Shown piece after piece: positions 8,153-16,041 of a stretch of 37,973 nucleotides of DNA. The DNA comes from Streptomyces neyagawaensis (lineage in GTDB: Bacteria; Actinomycetota; Actinomycetes; Streptomycetales; Streptomycetaceae): positions 1-37,973 of the forward strand of contig NZ_JAMGBG010000058.1 in the NCBI RefSeq assembly GCF_023516595.1, written 5' to 3'. The notes below the pieces were generated by a model. The model made no database searches, was not told the DNA's origin, and saw only the letters and a list, made by a program, of their open reading frames with translations. Within the stretch, counting starts at the first letter, position 1; each line of letters starts with the position of its first letter. A program made the translations under genes and the position numbers.

Positions 8153-9181
8153 TTGAAGGCGCTGGTCAAGGAGAAGGCGGAGCCCGGACTCTGGCTCGTG
8201 GACGTACCGGAGCCGGAGATCGGCCCCGGAGACGTACTGATCAAGGTGCTGCGGACCGGTATCTGCGGTACCGACCTGCACATCCGGTCCTGGGACGGCT
8301 GGGCCCGGCAGACCATCAGCACCCCGCTCGTGGTCGGCCACGAGTTCGTGGGCGAGGTCGTCGACACCGGCCGTGACGTCGTGGACATCAAGGCCGGCGA
8401 CCGGGTCAGCGGCGAGGGCCACCTGGTGTGCGGCAAGTGCCGCAACTGTCTCGCCGGGCGCCGCCATCTGTGCCGTGCCACCGTCGGCCTGGGCGTGGGG
8501 CGCGACGGCGCGTTCGCGGAGTACGTGGCGCTGCCCGCGTCCAATGTGTGGGTGCACCGCGTCCCCGTGGACCTGGACGTCGCGGCGATCTTCGACCCGT
8601 TCGGCAACGCCGTGCACACCGCGCTGTCCTTCCCGCTCGTCGGGGAGGACGTCCTGATCACCGGGGCGGGCCCCATCGGGCTGATGGCCGCCGCCGTCGC
8701 CCGGCACGCCGGCGCGCGGCACGTCGTGGTCACGGACGTCAGCGAGGACCGGCTGGAACTCGCCCGCAAGATCGGCGTCAGCCTGGCGATCGACGTCTCC
8801 GCGTCGAGCATTGCCGAGGGGCAGCGCCAACTCGGGCTGCGCGAGGGCTTCGACATCGGCCTGGAGATGTCGGGCAACCCCGCCGCGATGCGCGACATGA
8901 TCGCCAACATGACGCACGGCGGCCGGATCGCCATGCTCGGACTGCCGTCCGAGGAGTTCGCCGTCGACTGGTCCCGGATCGTCACCTCCATGATCACGAT
9001 CAAGGGCATCTACGGCCGGGAGATGTTCGAGACCTGGTACGCCATGTCGGTGCTCCTGGAGGGCGGCCTCGACCTCGCCCCGGTGATCACCGGACGCTAC
9101 GGCTACCGCGACCACGAGGCGGCCTTCGCGGACGCGGCGAGCGGACGCGGCGGCAAGGTCATCCTCGACTGGACCGCGTAG
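8153..9181 (+). CDS. tdh: L-threonine 3-dehydrogenase
   Basis: A 342-residue zinc-dependent medium-chain dehydrogenase that oxidises L-threonine to 2-amino-3-ketobutyrate with NAD. The catalytic zinc site is TGICGTDLHI near residue 38 with GHEFVGEV near 63. The structural zinc lobe has four cysteines in CGKCRNCLAGRRHLC, and the Rossmann motif is GAGPIG. TTG at 8153 is chosen because the protein then begins MKALVKEKAEP like other Tdh proteins and GGAG (8141-8144) is 8 bases upstream; GTG at 8147 is only 2 bases from that site. The frame is also open upstream to an ATG at 8069, with no family similarity there. kbl follows after 122 bases, giving the complete two-step threonine-to-glycine route. 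Confidence 0.93.
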   Translation: MKALVKEKAEPGLWLVDVPEPEIGPGDVLIKVLRTGICGTDLHIRSWDGWARQTISTPLVVGHEFVGEVVDTGRDVVDIKAGDRVSGEGHLVCGKCRNCLAGRRHLCRATVGLGVGRDGAFAEYVALPASNVWVHRVPVDLDVAAIFDPFGNAVHTALSFPLVGEDVLITGAGPIGLMAAAVARHAGARHVVVTDVSEDRLELARKIGVSLAIDVSASSIAEGQRQLGLREGFDIGLEMSGNPAAMRDMIANMTHGGRIAMLGLPSEEFAVDWSRIVTSMITIKGIYGREMFETWYAMSVLLEGGLDLAPVITGRYGYRDHEAAFADAASGRGGKVILDWTA

Positions 9182-9303
9182 ACCACCGGCCCGGCGGACC
9201 GGACGCGGGAACCGCCGATACCGGTGCCGATGCCGCCGCACCGCGCAAGCAATCCGTATCTCCGGGCCCGTACCGCCGGGCCCGCACCCCTGGGAGCCTT
9301 CCG

Positions 9304-10515
9304 ATGTTCGACTCCGTGCGCGACGACCTCCGCGCCACCCTCGACGAGATCCGCGCCGCCGGACTGCACAAGCCCGAGCGCGTCATCGGCACCCCGCAGT
9401 CCGCGACGGTGAACGTCACCGCCGGCGGCCGCCCCGGCGAGGTGCTCAACTTCTGCGCGAACAACTACCTCGGTCTCGCCGACCACCCCGAGGTCGTCGC
9501 CGCCGCCCACGAGGCCCTCGACCGCTGGGGCTACGGTATGGCCTCCGTCCGCTTCATCTGCGGAACGCAGGAGGTGCACAAGGAGTTGGAGGCACGGCTG
9601 TCGGCGTTCCTCGGCCAGGAGGACACCATCCTGTACTCCTCCTGCTTCGACGCCAACGGCGGAGTCTTCGAGACCCTCCTCGGCCCCGAGGACGCCGTGA
9701 TCTCCGACGCCCTCAACCACGCCTCCATCATCGACGGCATCCGCCTGTCGAAGGCCCGCCGCTACCGCTACGCCAACCGCGATCTCGCGGACCTGGAACG
9801 GCAGTTGAAGGAGGCCACCGAAGGCGGCGCCCGGCGGAAGCTGATCGTCACGGACGGCGTCTTCTCCATGGACGGATATGTGGCACCGCTCGGCGAGATC
9901 TGCGACCTCGCCGACCGCCACGACGCCATGGTCATGGTCGACGACTCCCACGCCGTCGGCTTCACCGGCCCCGGCGGCCGCGGCACCCCCGAGCTGCACG
10001 GCGTCATGGACCGCGTCGACATCATCACCGGCACCCTCGGCAAGGCGCTCGGCGGCGCCTCCGGCGGTTACGTCGCCGCCCGCGCCGAGATCGTCGCCCT
10101 GCTGCGGCAGCGGTCCCGCCCGTACCTGTTCTCGAACACCCTCGCCCCGGTGATCGCAGCGGCGTCCCTGAAGGTCCTCGACCTCCTCGAAGCGGCCGAC
10201 GACCTGCGGGTCCGGCTCGCCGAGAACACGGCGCTGTTCCGCCGTCGGATGACCGAGGAGGGCTTCGACATCCTCCCCGGCGACCACCCCATCGCGCCCG
10301 TGATGATCGGCGACGCGGCGAGGGCGGGCCGGCTGGCCGAGCTGCTCCTGGAACGCGGCGTGTACGTGATCGGCTTCTCCTACCCGGTCGTCCCGCAGGG
10401 CCAGGCACGCATCCGCGTACAGCTGTCCGCGGCGCACTCGACGGATGACGTGAACCGGGCGGTGGACGCGTTCGTCGCCGCGCGCGCCGAGCTGGAGGGC
10501 GAGGGGGAGGGCTGA
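9304..10515 (+). CDS. kbl: 2-amino-3-ketobutyrate CoA ligase (glycine C-acetyltransferase)
   Basis: A 403-residue alpha-oxoamine synthase of PLP fold type I. It splits 2-amino-3-ketobutyrate with CoA into glycine and acetyl-CoA, completing the pathway begun by Tdh. Visible motifs are NFCANNYLGLADHP near the N-terminus, SDALNHASIIDGIRL, the VDDSHAVGFTGPGGRGT block with the PLP aspartate-histidine pair, and TGTLGKALGGASGGY with the PLP-binding lysine near 245. Length and motif order are as usual for the family. ATG 9304 follows a GGGAG-type site. The short Glu/Gly-rich tail (LEGEGEG) is slightly unusual. The gene is followed by degenerate repeats and a LysR gene. Confidence 0.95.
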   Translation: MFDSVRDDLRATLDEIRAAGLHKPERVIGTPQSATVNVTAGGRPGEVLNFCANNYLGLADHPEVVAAAHEALDRWGYGMASVRFICGTQEVHKELEARLSAFLGQEDTILYSSCFDANGGVFETLLGPEDAVISDALNHASIIDGIRLSKARRYRYANRDLADLERQLKEATEGGARRKLIVTDGVFSMDGYVAPLGEICDLADRHDAMVMVDDSHAVGFTGPGGRGTPELHGVMDRVDIITGTLGKALGGASGGYVAARAEIVALLRQRSRPYLFSNTLAPVIAAASLKVLDLLEAADDLRVRLAENTALFRRRMTEEGFDILPGDHPIAPVMIGDAARAGRLAELLLERGVYVIGFSYPVVPQGQARIRVQLSAAHSTDDVNRAVDAFVAARAELEGEGEG

Positions 10516-10518
10516 CCG

Positions 10519-10635
10519 GCCGCGAGGTACCGGGTTGGCCGAGCTGAAGGGCTGGGCGGGAGGTACCGGGAAGGTGGCCGGGAGGGCTGACCTGGAGTAA
10601 CGGGAAGGGTGGGCCGGGAGCGCTGAGCTGACCGG
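10519..10635. repeat. Three imperfect tandem repeats of about 40 bp after kbl
   Basis: The non-coding gap between kbl and the LysR gene is made of three degenerate copies built on GAGGTACCGGG or GGAGTAACGGG, followed by GGCCGGGAGGGCTGA-like text. The copies start near 10524, 10560 and 10593. No gene or clear hairpin terminator is seen here. Confidence 0.6.
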
Positions 10636-10671
10636 TCCGGGGAAAAGCGTGGGTTTGAGAGAATCGGTCCC

Positions 10672-11571
10672 ATGATCGAGGCACGGCGGCTCCACATCCT
10701 CCGTGCGGTGGCCGACCACCGCACGGTGACGGCGGCTGCCGCCGCGCTCTATCTCACCCCGTCCGCCGTCTCCCAGCAGCTCACCGCGCTGGAGCAGGAG
10801 ACCGGTCACCGGCTGGTCGAGCGGAGCGCGAAGGGCGTACGGCTCACCCCGGCAGGCGAGATCCTGCTGAGCCACACCAATGCCGTCCTCGCCCAGCTGG
10901 AGCGGGCCGAGGCGGAGCTGGCCGCGTACCGCTCGGGCGCGGCCGGCACGGTCACGGTCGCCTCCTTCGCCACCGGGATCGCCCAGGTCGTCGCACCCGC
11001 CGTGGCCCGCCTCGCCGTGTCTTCCCCCGGTATACGCCTCCGCGTGCAGGACGCCGAGGGCGACGCGAGCCTCCCGATGGTCCTGGACCGGCAGGTCGAC
11101 ATAGCGGTGGCCGTGGAGTACCGGGGCGCACCCGCCGCCGACGACCCCCGGCTCACCCATGTCCCGCTGTACGCCGAGCCCTTCGACGCGGTCGTGCCCC
11201 TGAACCACCGGCTGGCCGACGTCGAGGAGGTGCCGCTCGCGGACCTGGCGAAGGATCCGTGGATCGGCCCGTACCCCGGCAACCCCTGCCATGACGTGGT
11301 CGTCCTGGCCTGCGAGAACGCCGGCTTCCAGCCCCGCCTGGAGCACTCCTCCGACGACTTCCGCGCCGTTGTCGCCCTCGCCTCCGCCGACGCGGGCGTG
11401 GCCCTCGTACCACGCTCCGCCCTGCGCGGCATGGACCTCACCGCGGTGGTCGTCCGCCCCGTCGACGGAGTGGCCCCCACCCGTCGCGTCTTCGCCGCGG
11501 TGCGACGGGGGGCGGAGGGCCACCCGCTGATCCAGCCGGTGCTGGAGGCGCTGGGGGAGGCGGCGGGATAG
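10672..11571 (+). CDS. LysR-family transcriptional regulator
   Basis: A 299-residue LysR-type regulator. The N-terminal winged helix-turn-helix is plain: LHILRAVADHRTVTAAAAALYLTPSAVSQQLTALEQETGHRLVERS, followed by LTPAGE at the start of the linker helix. The C-terminal half is a periplasmic-binding-protein-like effector domain beginning at VTVASFATGIAQVV, with ADAGVALVPRSAL near residue 245. ATG 10672 has no obvious ribosome site, and GAGAAT lies about 8 bases upstream, so a leaderless start is possible. It sits downstream of tdh-kbl on the same strand and may regulate them, but LysR regulators more often act on divergent genes, so this is only a guess. Confidence 0.92.
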   Translation: MIEARRLHILRAVADHRTVTAAAAALYLTPSAVSQQLTALEQETGHRLVERSAKGVRLTPAGEILLSHTNAVLAQLERAEAELAAYRSGAAGTVTVASFATGIAQVVAPAVARLAVSSPGIRLRVQDAEGDASLPMVLDRQVDIAVAVEYRGAPAADDPRLTHVPLYAEPFDAVVPLNHRLADVEEVPLADLAKDPWIGPYPGNPCHDVVVLACENAGFQPRLEHSSDDFRAVVALASADAGVALVPRSALRGMDLTAVVVRPVDGVAPTRRVFAAVRRGAEGHPLIQPVLEALGEAAG

Positions 11572-11651
11572 GTCGGGGTCCGGCGGGGCCGGTGCACATC
11601 GGCACATCGGCTTCCTCTGTCTCTGTTGTCTCTGTCGTGCGTCCCGTTTCT

Positions 11652-11674
11652 GGGATAACATCCCGAATATGGGA
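11652..11674. promoter_or_regulatory. Overlapping palindromes across the start of the XRE/cupin gene
   Basis: GGGAT-AAC-ATCCC (11652-11664) is a perfect inverted repeat, and it shares its right arm with TCCC-GAATAT-GGGA (11661-11674), which runs over the ATG at 11669. This gives three alternating half-sites at the start codon, a good position for autorepression by the encoded helix-turn-helix protein. That use is inferred. Confidence 0.45.
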
Positions 11675-12247
11675 ATCACGGAGGAGGTGCTGGACCCCGT
11701 CGACATCCGCCTCGCCGCTCGTCTCGCCGAGTTGCGGGCCGAACGGGGCTGGTCGTTGGGGGAGTTGGCCGAGCGCAGCGGGGTGAGTCGTTCGACGTTG
11801 TCCCGCGCGGAGCGGGCCGAGACCAGCCCGACGGCGGCGCTGCTGAACCGCCTCTGCCACGTGTACGGCCGGACCATGTCCCAGCTGCTCAGCGAGGTGG
11901 AGGGCGAGCCCGTCACCGTAGTCCGCGCGGCCGACCAGGTCGTCTGGGAGGACAAGGCGTCCGGCTTCGTACGGAGGTCGGTGTCGCCGCCCGCGGCCGG
12001 ACTGCGCGGGGAACTGGTCGAGGGACGGCTCACCGCGGGCGCCGACATCGCGTACGACGGCCCGTCCGTCCCCGGACTTGAACAGCACATCTGGGTCCTG
12101 ACGGGCGCCCTCTCGGTGACGGACCGGGGCGTGGAGCATGAACTGGCCGCCGGGGACTGTCTGCGGATGAGGGTCTGGGGGCCGGTGCGCTTCAGATGTC
12201 CGGGTCCGGAGGAGGCGCGGTACGCGCTGGTGGTGGTCGAACCGTGA
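11669..12247 (+). CDS. Helix-turn-helix (XRE) regulator with cupin domain
   Basis: A 192-residue two-domain regulator. Residues about 10-70 are an XRE-type helix-turn-helix (IRLAARLAELRAERGWSLG, then LAERSGVSRSTLSRAERAE). Residues about 100-190 form a cupin-like beta barrel (VEGRLTAGADIAYDG, EQHIWVLTGALSVTDRG, LAAGDCLRMRV). Such proteins usually sense a small molecule in the barrel. The stop overlaps the start of the GNAT gene (GTGA at 12244), so regulator and acetyltransferase form a coupled pair, a common Streptomyces arrangement in which the regulator controls its own operon. No upstream ribosome site is evident; the start lies within a set of palindromes (11652-11674). Confidence 0.9.
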   Translation: MGITEEVLDPVDIRLAARLAELRAERGWSLGELAERSGVSRSTLSRAERAETSPTAALLNRLCHVYGRTMSQLLSEVEGEPVTVVRAADQVVWEDKASGFVRRSVSPPAAGLRGELVEGRLTAGADIAYDGPSVPGLEQHIWVLTGALSVTDRGVEHELAAGDCLRMRVWGPVRFRCPGPEEARYALVVVEP

Positions 12248-12807
12248 TCGCGATCGAGCGGCTCGACGACCGCCCTCGACTGCTGGCGGCCGTGGAGGAG
12301 TTGGCGGACCTCCTGGTCCACACCGTGAACGGCGGGGCCTCCGTCGGCTTTCTCGCGCCGCTCGACCGCGCGGCTGCCACGGCCTGGTGGCGGGGGCGTG
12401 CCGACGCGGCCCTGACGGGGGAACTCGCCGTGTGGGTGGCGCGTGACGGGGGTCGGCTGATCGGCACCGTGAGCCTCGTCTTCCCGGACAAGCCCAACAG
12501 CCGCCACCGGGCCGAGCTGGTGAAGCTGATGGTCCACCCGGACGGGCGGGGGCAGGGCGTCGGCAAGGCGCTGCTCGCGACGGCCGAGCGGGCGGCCGTC
12601 GACGCCGGTGTCACCCTGCTCCACCTCGACACGGAGACCGACAGCCCGGCCGAGTACGTCTACGCCAAGGCGGGCTGGACGCGGATCGGGGCGATCCCCG
12701 ACTATGCGGCGGATCCCTACGGAAGCCTGCGGCCGACGTCGATCTACTACAAGCGGGTCGGGTCGGCGGCGGATGACGCCGCGGGGGCGGCGGCTCCCGC
12801 CGGGTGA
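12244..12807 (+). CDS. GNAT-family N-acetyltransferase
   Basis: A 187-residue GCN5-related acetyltransferase, starting at GTG 12244 inside the stop of the preceding regulator gene. The acetyl-CoA binding segment is VKLMVHPDGRGQGVGKALL (motif A, with the RGQGVG loop), preceded by a strand GTVSLVFPDKPNSRHRAEL and followed by HLDTETDSPAEYVYAKAGWTRIG (motif B). The amine substrate is not predictable. It ends in an Ala/Asp-rich tail. Coupling to the XRE/cupin regulator suggests the pair responds to one small molecule, perhaps a toxic amine or antibiotic (inference). Confidence 0.9.
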   Translation: MIAIERLDDRPRLLAAVEELADLLVHTVNGGASVGFLAPLDRAAATAWWRGRADAALTGELAVWVARDGGRLIGTVSLVFPDKPNSRHRAELVKLMVHPDGRGQGVGKALLATAERAAVDAGVTLLHLDTETDSPAEYVYAKAGWTRIGAIPDYAADPYGSLRPTSIYYKRVGSAADDAAGAAAPAG

Positions 12808-12824
12808 TTGTCAGTGGTGGCCGC

Positions 12825-12830
12825 TACTGT
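12825..12830 (+). promoter_or_regulatory. Possible -10 box for a leaderless YjbR-type mRNA
   Basis: TACTGT fits TANNNT and lies exactly seven bases before the ATG at 12838. No ribosome site is present, a pattern seen for leaderless Streptomyces transcripts. No good -35 box accompanies it. Confidence 0.4.
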
Positions 12831-12837
12831 GCGTCGC

Positions 12838-13197
12838 ATGCCGGATGCTGAAGACGTACGACGTGTCGCCCTCTCGCTGCCCGACACCACCGAGAAGGTC
12901 GCCTGGAACATGCCGACCTTCCGGGTCGCGGGCAAGATGTTCGCGACGCTGCCCGAGGACGAGACGTCCATCGCCGTGCGCTGCCCCAAGGAGGAGCGCG
13001 ACGAGTTGGTGCTGGCCGAGCCGGAGAAGTTCTGGATCGCCGACCACGAGGCGGGGTTCGCCTGGGTACGGGTGAGGCTGTCCGCCCTGGAGGGCGAGCC
13101 GGAACTGCGCGACATCCTCGCCGACTCCTGGCGCCAGGCAGCCCCGAGCCGCCTCCTCGGCACCTACCCCGAACTGGGAATACCGGCCGCCGAGTAG
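12838..13197 (+). CDS. MmcQ/YjbR-family protein
   Basis: A 119-residue small alpha/beta protein of the YjbR/MmcQ family (CyaY-like fold, often called DNA-binding without firm proof). Visible family features are the VRRVALSLPDTTEKVAWNMPTFRVAGKMFATL opening, the FWIADHEAGFAWVRVRL strand and the final DSWRQAAPSRLL helix. ATG 12838 is preferred over a TTG at 12808, which would only add residues not seen in the family. The last 34 bases overlap the end of the convergent gene at 13164-13823. The function is unknown. Confidence 0.88.
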   Translation: MPDAEDVRRVALSLPDTTEKVAWNMPTFRVAGKMFATLPEDETSIAVRCPKEERDELVLAEPEKFWIADHEAGFAWVRVRLSALEGEPELRDILADSWRQAAPSRLLGTYPELGIPAAE

Positions 13198-13823
13198 GGG
13201 CCGTTCGCGCTGGTGGGGGTGCCGGTGGTGGTCACGGTGCTGTGCGTGGTCGGGCGGAGCACGGCCACGTCGTGGGCCGGTGCCGGCCAGACTTGGACGA
13301 GGTACCACTCGGTGACCTGATCACCGACCTGGTCGGGGGCCGGGTCGGTGGGGGTGTGCCGGCCGCGGGCATGAACGCGCAGCCGGTAGGTGCCGGGGCC
13401 GTCGAACGACAGGACGGGCAGTTCCTCGGTCAGGTCGTCCATCATGCCGCGGACCATGAGCTCGCCGGAGGCGGCGTGTGCGGAGATCTCCACGATGTCC
13501 TGCCATCCGCCGTCGTCCGGCGCGGGCTCGGCCCGGTGCAGCGTGACGGTGACGTCGACGTCGCCCGTGTGGATTCCGGTCATCACGACGATGACTCCAT
13601 CGACCACGCGCACCAGCCCGTTGTGCCCGCGCGGCACATCGGGCCCGGTCGGACCGTCCTCATCGCTGATGTCGAACTGGTGGTACTGAACGGGGACGCC
13701 TCCCCGGCCGCGTCCAACCTCGCTTGTGCACGGGGGGTCAATGACCGGCTGCCTTGGCTGCGGCGAGGCGGCGCGATCGTCTGCGGGGCCCATACCTTCG
13801 CCCTGGGAATCCGGTCCGAACAT
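13164..13823 (-). CDS. Hypothetical beta-rich protein, Streptomyces-type
   Basis: A protein of about 219 residues with no recognised family. From about residue 45 it reads as alternating beta strands (VQYHQFDISDED, LVRVVDGVIVVMTGIHTGDVDVTVTLH, GTYRLRVHARG), with acidic and Pro-rich loops and a Thr-rich tail. Such sequences resemble the many uncharacterised actinobacterial proteins sometimes found near immunity or secretion loci, but no function can be assigned. ATG 13823 is chosen because CACAGT lies seven bases upstream (leaderless-like). ATG 13865 and GTG 13898 are in-frame alternatives. The last residues overlap the YjbR gene tail to tail by 34 bases. It lies downstream of the transketolase pair on the same strand. 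Confidence 0.6.
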   Translation of the reverse strand: MFGPDSQGEGMGPADDRAASPQPRQPVIDPPCTSEVGRGRGGVPVQYHQFDISDEDGPTGPDVPRGHNGLVRVVDGVIVVMTGIHTGDVDVTVTLHRAEPAPDDGGWQDIVEISAHAASGELMVRGMMDDLTEELPVLSFDGPGTYRLRVHARGRHTPTDPAPDQVGDQVTEWYLVQVWPAPAHDVAVLRPTTHSTVTTTGTPTSANGPYSAAGIPSSG

Positions 13824-13944
13824 GATGACCACTGTGCACGAAGATGTCGGCCGTCGTGGGCTCATGCGGTACACCCCGGCCGAAGAAGGGCGCGGCACGG
13901 CCCGGCCCGTTGCGGACCGGGCCCGGGGGAGGGGGATAACCGGG

Positions 13945-14865
13945 TCAGGCGCTGACGCTTGCCTCCAGGAAGCCGTCGATGCGCCTGCGCAGTGAGGGTG
14001 CGTCCAAGCCGTGGGCGGTCACGTGTTCCTCGATCTGTCCGTAGCGTCGCAGCTCCCGGCGACCGACGCCGAGGCCCAGTACGCGGTGGGGCACATCGGC
14101 GAGCGCGTCGTTCGCGGCGGCCGTGGACGTGCCCGCCAGATACGGCTCCACCAGCACCACATCGGTCCCCGCCGCCTCGGTCGCCCGGCGCAGCACGCCC
14201 GCGTCGAAGGGGCGCACGGTGGTCGCGTACAGCACCGTCACATCGAGCCCCTCCGTCGCCGCGAGCACCGCGTCGAGCATCGGCCCGACGGCGACGACCA
14301 CCCCGCGGCGCCCCTCGCGCACCGTGAGGAACCGCTGACCGTCCACCGCCAGCGCGCGCCCGTTCGACTGTACGGACAGGCGGACGTACACCTTGTCGTC
14401 CTTGGTCTCGCCCGCGCCGATCGCGTGGCGCAGCAGCGTCTCGGCCTCGTCGGGGTGCCCCGGCACATGCACCGTCCAGCCGTCGAGCGTGTCGAGCAGG
14501 GCCACGTCGCCCGGTGCCATGTGCGTGTAGCCGCCGGCGGGCCAGTCGAAGGAGGCGGCGGCGCTCACCAGGACCGCGCCCACGTTCTGGTGCCCGAGAT
14601 CCAGCTTGACCTGCTCGAAAGGTCGCTCCACCAGAAAGCTGGCGAAGGTGTGCATCACCGGTCGCATCCCGGTCAGCGCCAGTCCCGCGCCCGTGCCGAT
14701 CAGCAGCTGTTCACGGATGCCGACGTTGACGACCCGGTCCGGATGTCGTCGCTCCGCCTCCGCGAAGCCGTCCCTGCCGATCTCGGCGAGGACCACCGCG
14801 ACCCTGGGGTCCTCGTCGAGCAGCCGGGTGACGACAGGGGCGAAGCGTTCCCGCATGGTGTCCAT
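13945..14865 (-). CDS. Transketolase, C-terminal subunit
   Basis: A 306-residue protein equal to the C-terminal half of transketolase: a pyrimidine-binding domain followed by the transketolase C domain. It contains VVLAEIGRDGF, RVVNVGIREQLLIGTGAGLALTG (with the glutamate that activates thiamine diphosphate in IREQ), the PVMHTFASFLVERPFEQVKLD block, and a C domain from VVVAVGPMLDAVLAA to VVLVEPYLAG. Together with the upstream N-terminal subunit it should form a split, thiamine-diphosphate-dependent ketol transferase. The start is 91 bases after the stop of the N-terminal subunit gene, on the same strand. Split transketolases are often tied to pentose or special sugar metabolism rather than the housekeeping pathway. 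Confidence 0.92.
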   Translation of the reverse strand: MDTMRERFAPVVTRLLDEDPRVAVVLAEIGRDGFAEAERRHPDRVVNVGIREQLLIGTGAGLALTGMRPVMHTFASFLVERPFEQVKLDLGHQNVGAVLVSAAASFDWPAGGYTHMAPGDVALLDTLDGWTVHVPGHPDEAETLLRHAIGAGETKDDKVYVRLSVQSNGRALAVDGQRFLTVREGRRGVVVAVGPMLDAVLAATEGLDVTVLYATTVRPFDAGVLRRATEAAGTDVVLVEPYLAGTSTAAANDALADVPHRVLGLGVGRRELRRYGQIEEHVTAHGLDAPSLRRRIDGFLEASVSA

Positions 14866-14955
14866 GACCGCGGAGTGTCCTTTCGGAAGGGGGAGGAGAA
14901 GGGCTGGAGGGGAGGAGAGAGGGAGAGAGCCGTGAAGGGGGGCGCTCCGGCCCGG

Positions 14956-15675
14956 TCAGGTTCGGCTGGGTGCGGGGGCGTTCTTCGGTTCCACACGGGC
15001 CACCACGACCCGGGGGCGGCCCGGGTGCGGGGCGGTGAACGCGGCGTGGAGTGCCTCGTGGTTCCGGCCGTCCACCGTCTCCGCGGACCAGCCCGCCGCC
15101 TCGAACCGCGCGGCGATGCCGCCGGGCCGGGCGTGGCTGGCGGAGGAGTTGTCGATCACGATCGTGTGGAGCCGGTCGAGTCCGGCCGGGCCCGCGAACG
15201 CGATCGCCTCGTGATTGCTGCCCTCGTCCAGCTCGGCGTCCCCGATGAGCACCCACACCGCCGGATCGGGCCGCCCCTGGGCGCGCAGGCCGAGCGCCGT
15301 CCCCACCGCGATCGGCAGGCCGTGGCCGAGCGAGCCGCTGCCGATCTCGGCGCCCGGCACGAGCACCCGGTCCGGGTGGTGGCCGAGCGGCGAGTCGTAC
15401 GAGCCGAATCCGGGCAGCCACTCGACCGGGAGGAAACCCTTGGCGGCGAGCACCGCGTAGTACGCCATCGGGCCGTGCCCCTTCGAGAGCAGGAACCGAT
15501 CGCGCTCCGGGTCGTCCAGCCGCTCCGGTCCCACCCGCAGCACCCGGTCGTACAGCACCCACAGCGCGTCCAGTGTGGACGTCGCTGCGGGGCCGTGCTT
15601 CTCGGCGCCCGTCATCAGCGCCATGAGCCGGGGCAGATCCGTGAAGCCGTAGGTTCGTTCCGTCGTGGTCGTCAT
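14956..15675 (-). CDS. Transketolase, N-terminal (thiamine diphosphate-binding) subunit
   Basis: A 239-residue N-terminal half of transketolase. Visible motifs are FLLSKGHGPMAYYAVLA, the GAEIGSGSLGHGLPIAVGTALG block, and the thiamine diphosphate/Mg motif beginning GDAELDEGSNHEA and ending in IVIDN. It should pair with the C-terminal subunit just downstream. ATG 15675 has no ribosome site, but a -10-like CACGCT lies exactly seven bases upstream, so translation is probably leaderless. The promoter overlaps a near-perfect SoxR/MerR-type box (15691-15710), indicating induction by a MerR-family activator. No MerR gene is in the window. Confidence 0.92.
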   Translation of the reverse strand: MTTTTERTYGFTDLPRLMALMTGAEKHGPAATSTLDALWVLYDRVLRVGPERLDDPERDRFLLSKGHGPMAYYAVLAAKGFLPVEWLPGFGSYDSPLGHHPDRVLVPGAEIGSGSLGHGLPIAVGTALGLRAQGRPDPAVWVLIGDAELDEGSNHEAIAFAGPAGLDRLHTIVIDNSSASHARPGGIAARFEAAGWSAETVDGRNHEALHAAFTAPHPGRPRVVVARVEPKNAPAPSRT

Positions 15676-15682
15676 GCTGAGC

Positions 15683-15713
15683 AGCGTGCTACCTCAACCA
15701 AAGTTGAGGTCAA
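15683..15713 (-). promoter_or_regulatory. MerR/SoxR-type promoter with 19-bp spacer for the split transketolase
   Basis: On the minus strand TTGACC (-35, 15713-15708) and CACGCT (-10-like, 15688-15683) are separated by 19 bases. A perfect palindrome with arms ACCTCAAC and GTTGAGGT around CAAA (15691-15710) fills the spacer. CCTCAA-N6-TTGAGG has the same arms and spacing as classical SoxR boxes, and the overlong spacer is the hallmark of MerR-family activated promoters. The -10 box ends seven bases before the ATG. Confidence 0.75.
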
Positions 15714-15860
15714 GTGGTGATCGGGCACGGGTTCTCGGCCCCGCCGAGCCGGCCCGCCGGCCGGTCGCGCACGGGATAAACGGGTGCGCGATCACCGGCC
15801 TGAGTGCGGTATTGTTTCCGTGCGCGTTCGGCCAGGGGAAAGCCCAGGTCAGGCGGGCAA

Positions 15861-15936
<76 letters not shown>

Positions 15937-15954
15937 CGTATGAGTCGCAGGTCA

Positions 15955-15986
15955 GGGCCGGTTTCGGAGGCATCCGAAACCGGCCC
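15955..15986 (+). terminator. Terminator after tRNA-Pro
   Basis: A perfect 14-bp stem: GGGCCGGTTTCGGA and TCCGAAACCGGCCC around GGCA, followed by TTGATCATTCTT. It is preceded by a small GACTC/GAGTC stem. The following 330 bases, up to the small secreted-protein gene, hold only a weakly supported cysteine-containing frame. Confidence 0.85.
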
Positions 15987-16041
15987 TTGATCATTCTTGG
16001 GGACCAGTTGGGGACCGGCGTCCTTGACCGGGGTCAGCGAG

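Noticed and set aside
9103..12624. An 1,173-codon minus-strand frame across kbl, LysR and XRE genes
   Set aside because: It is antisense to several well-supported genes with conserved motifs.
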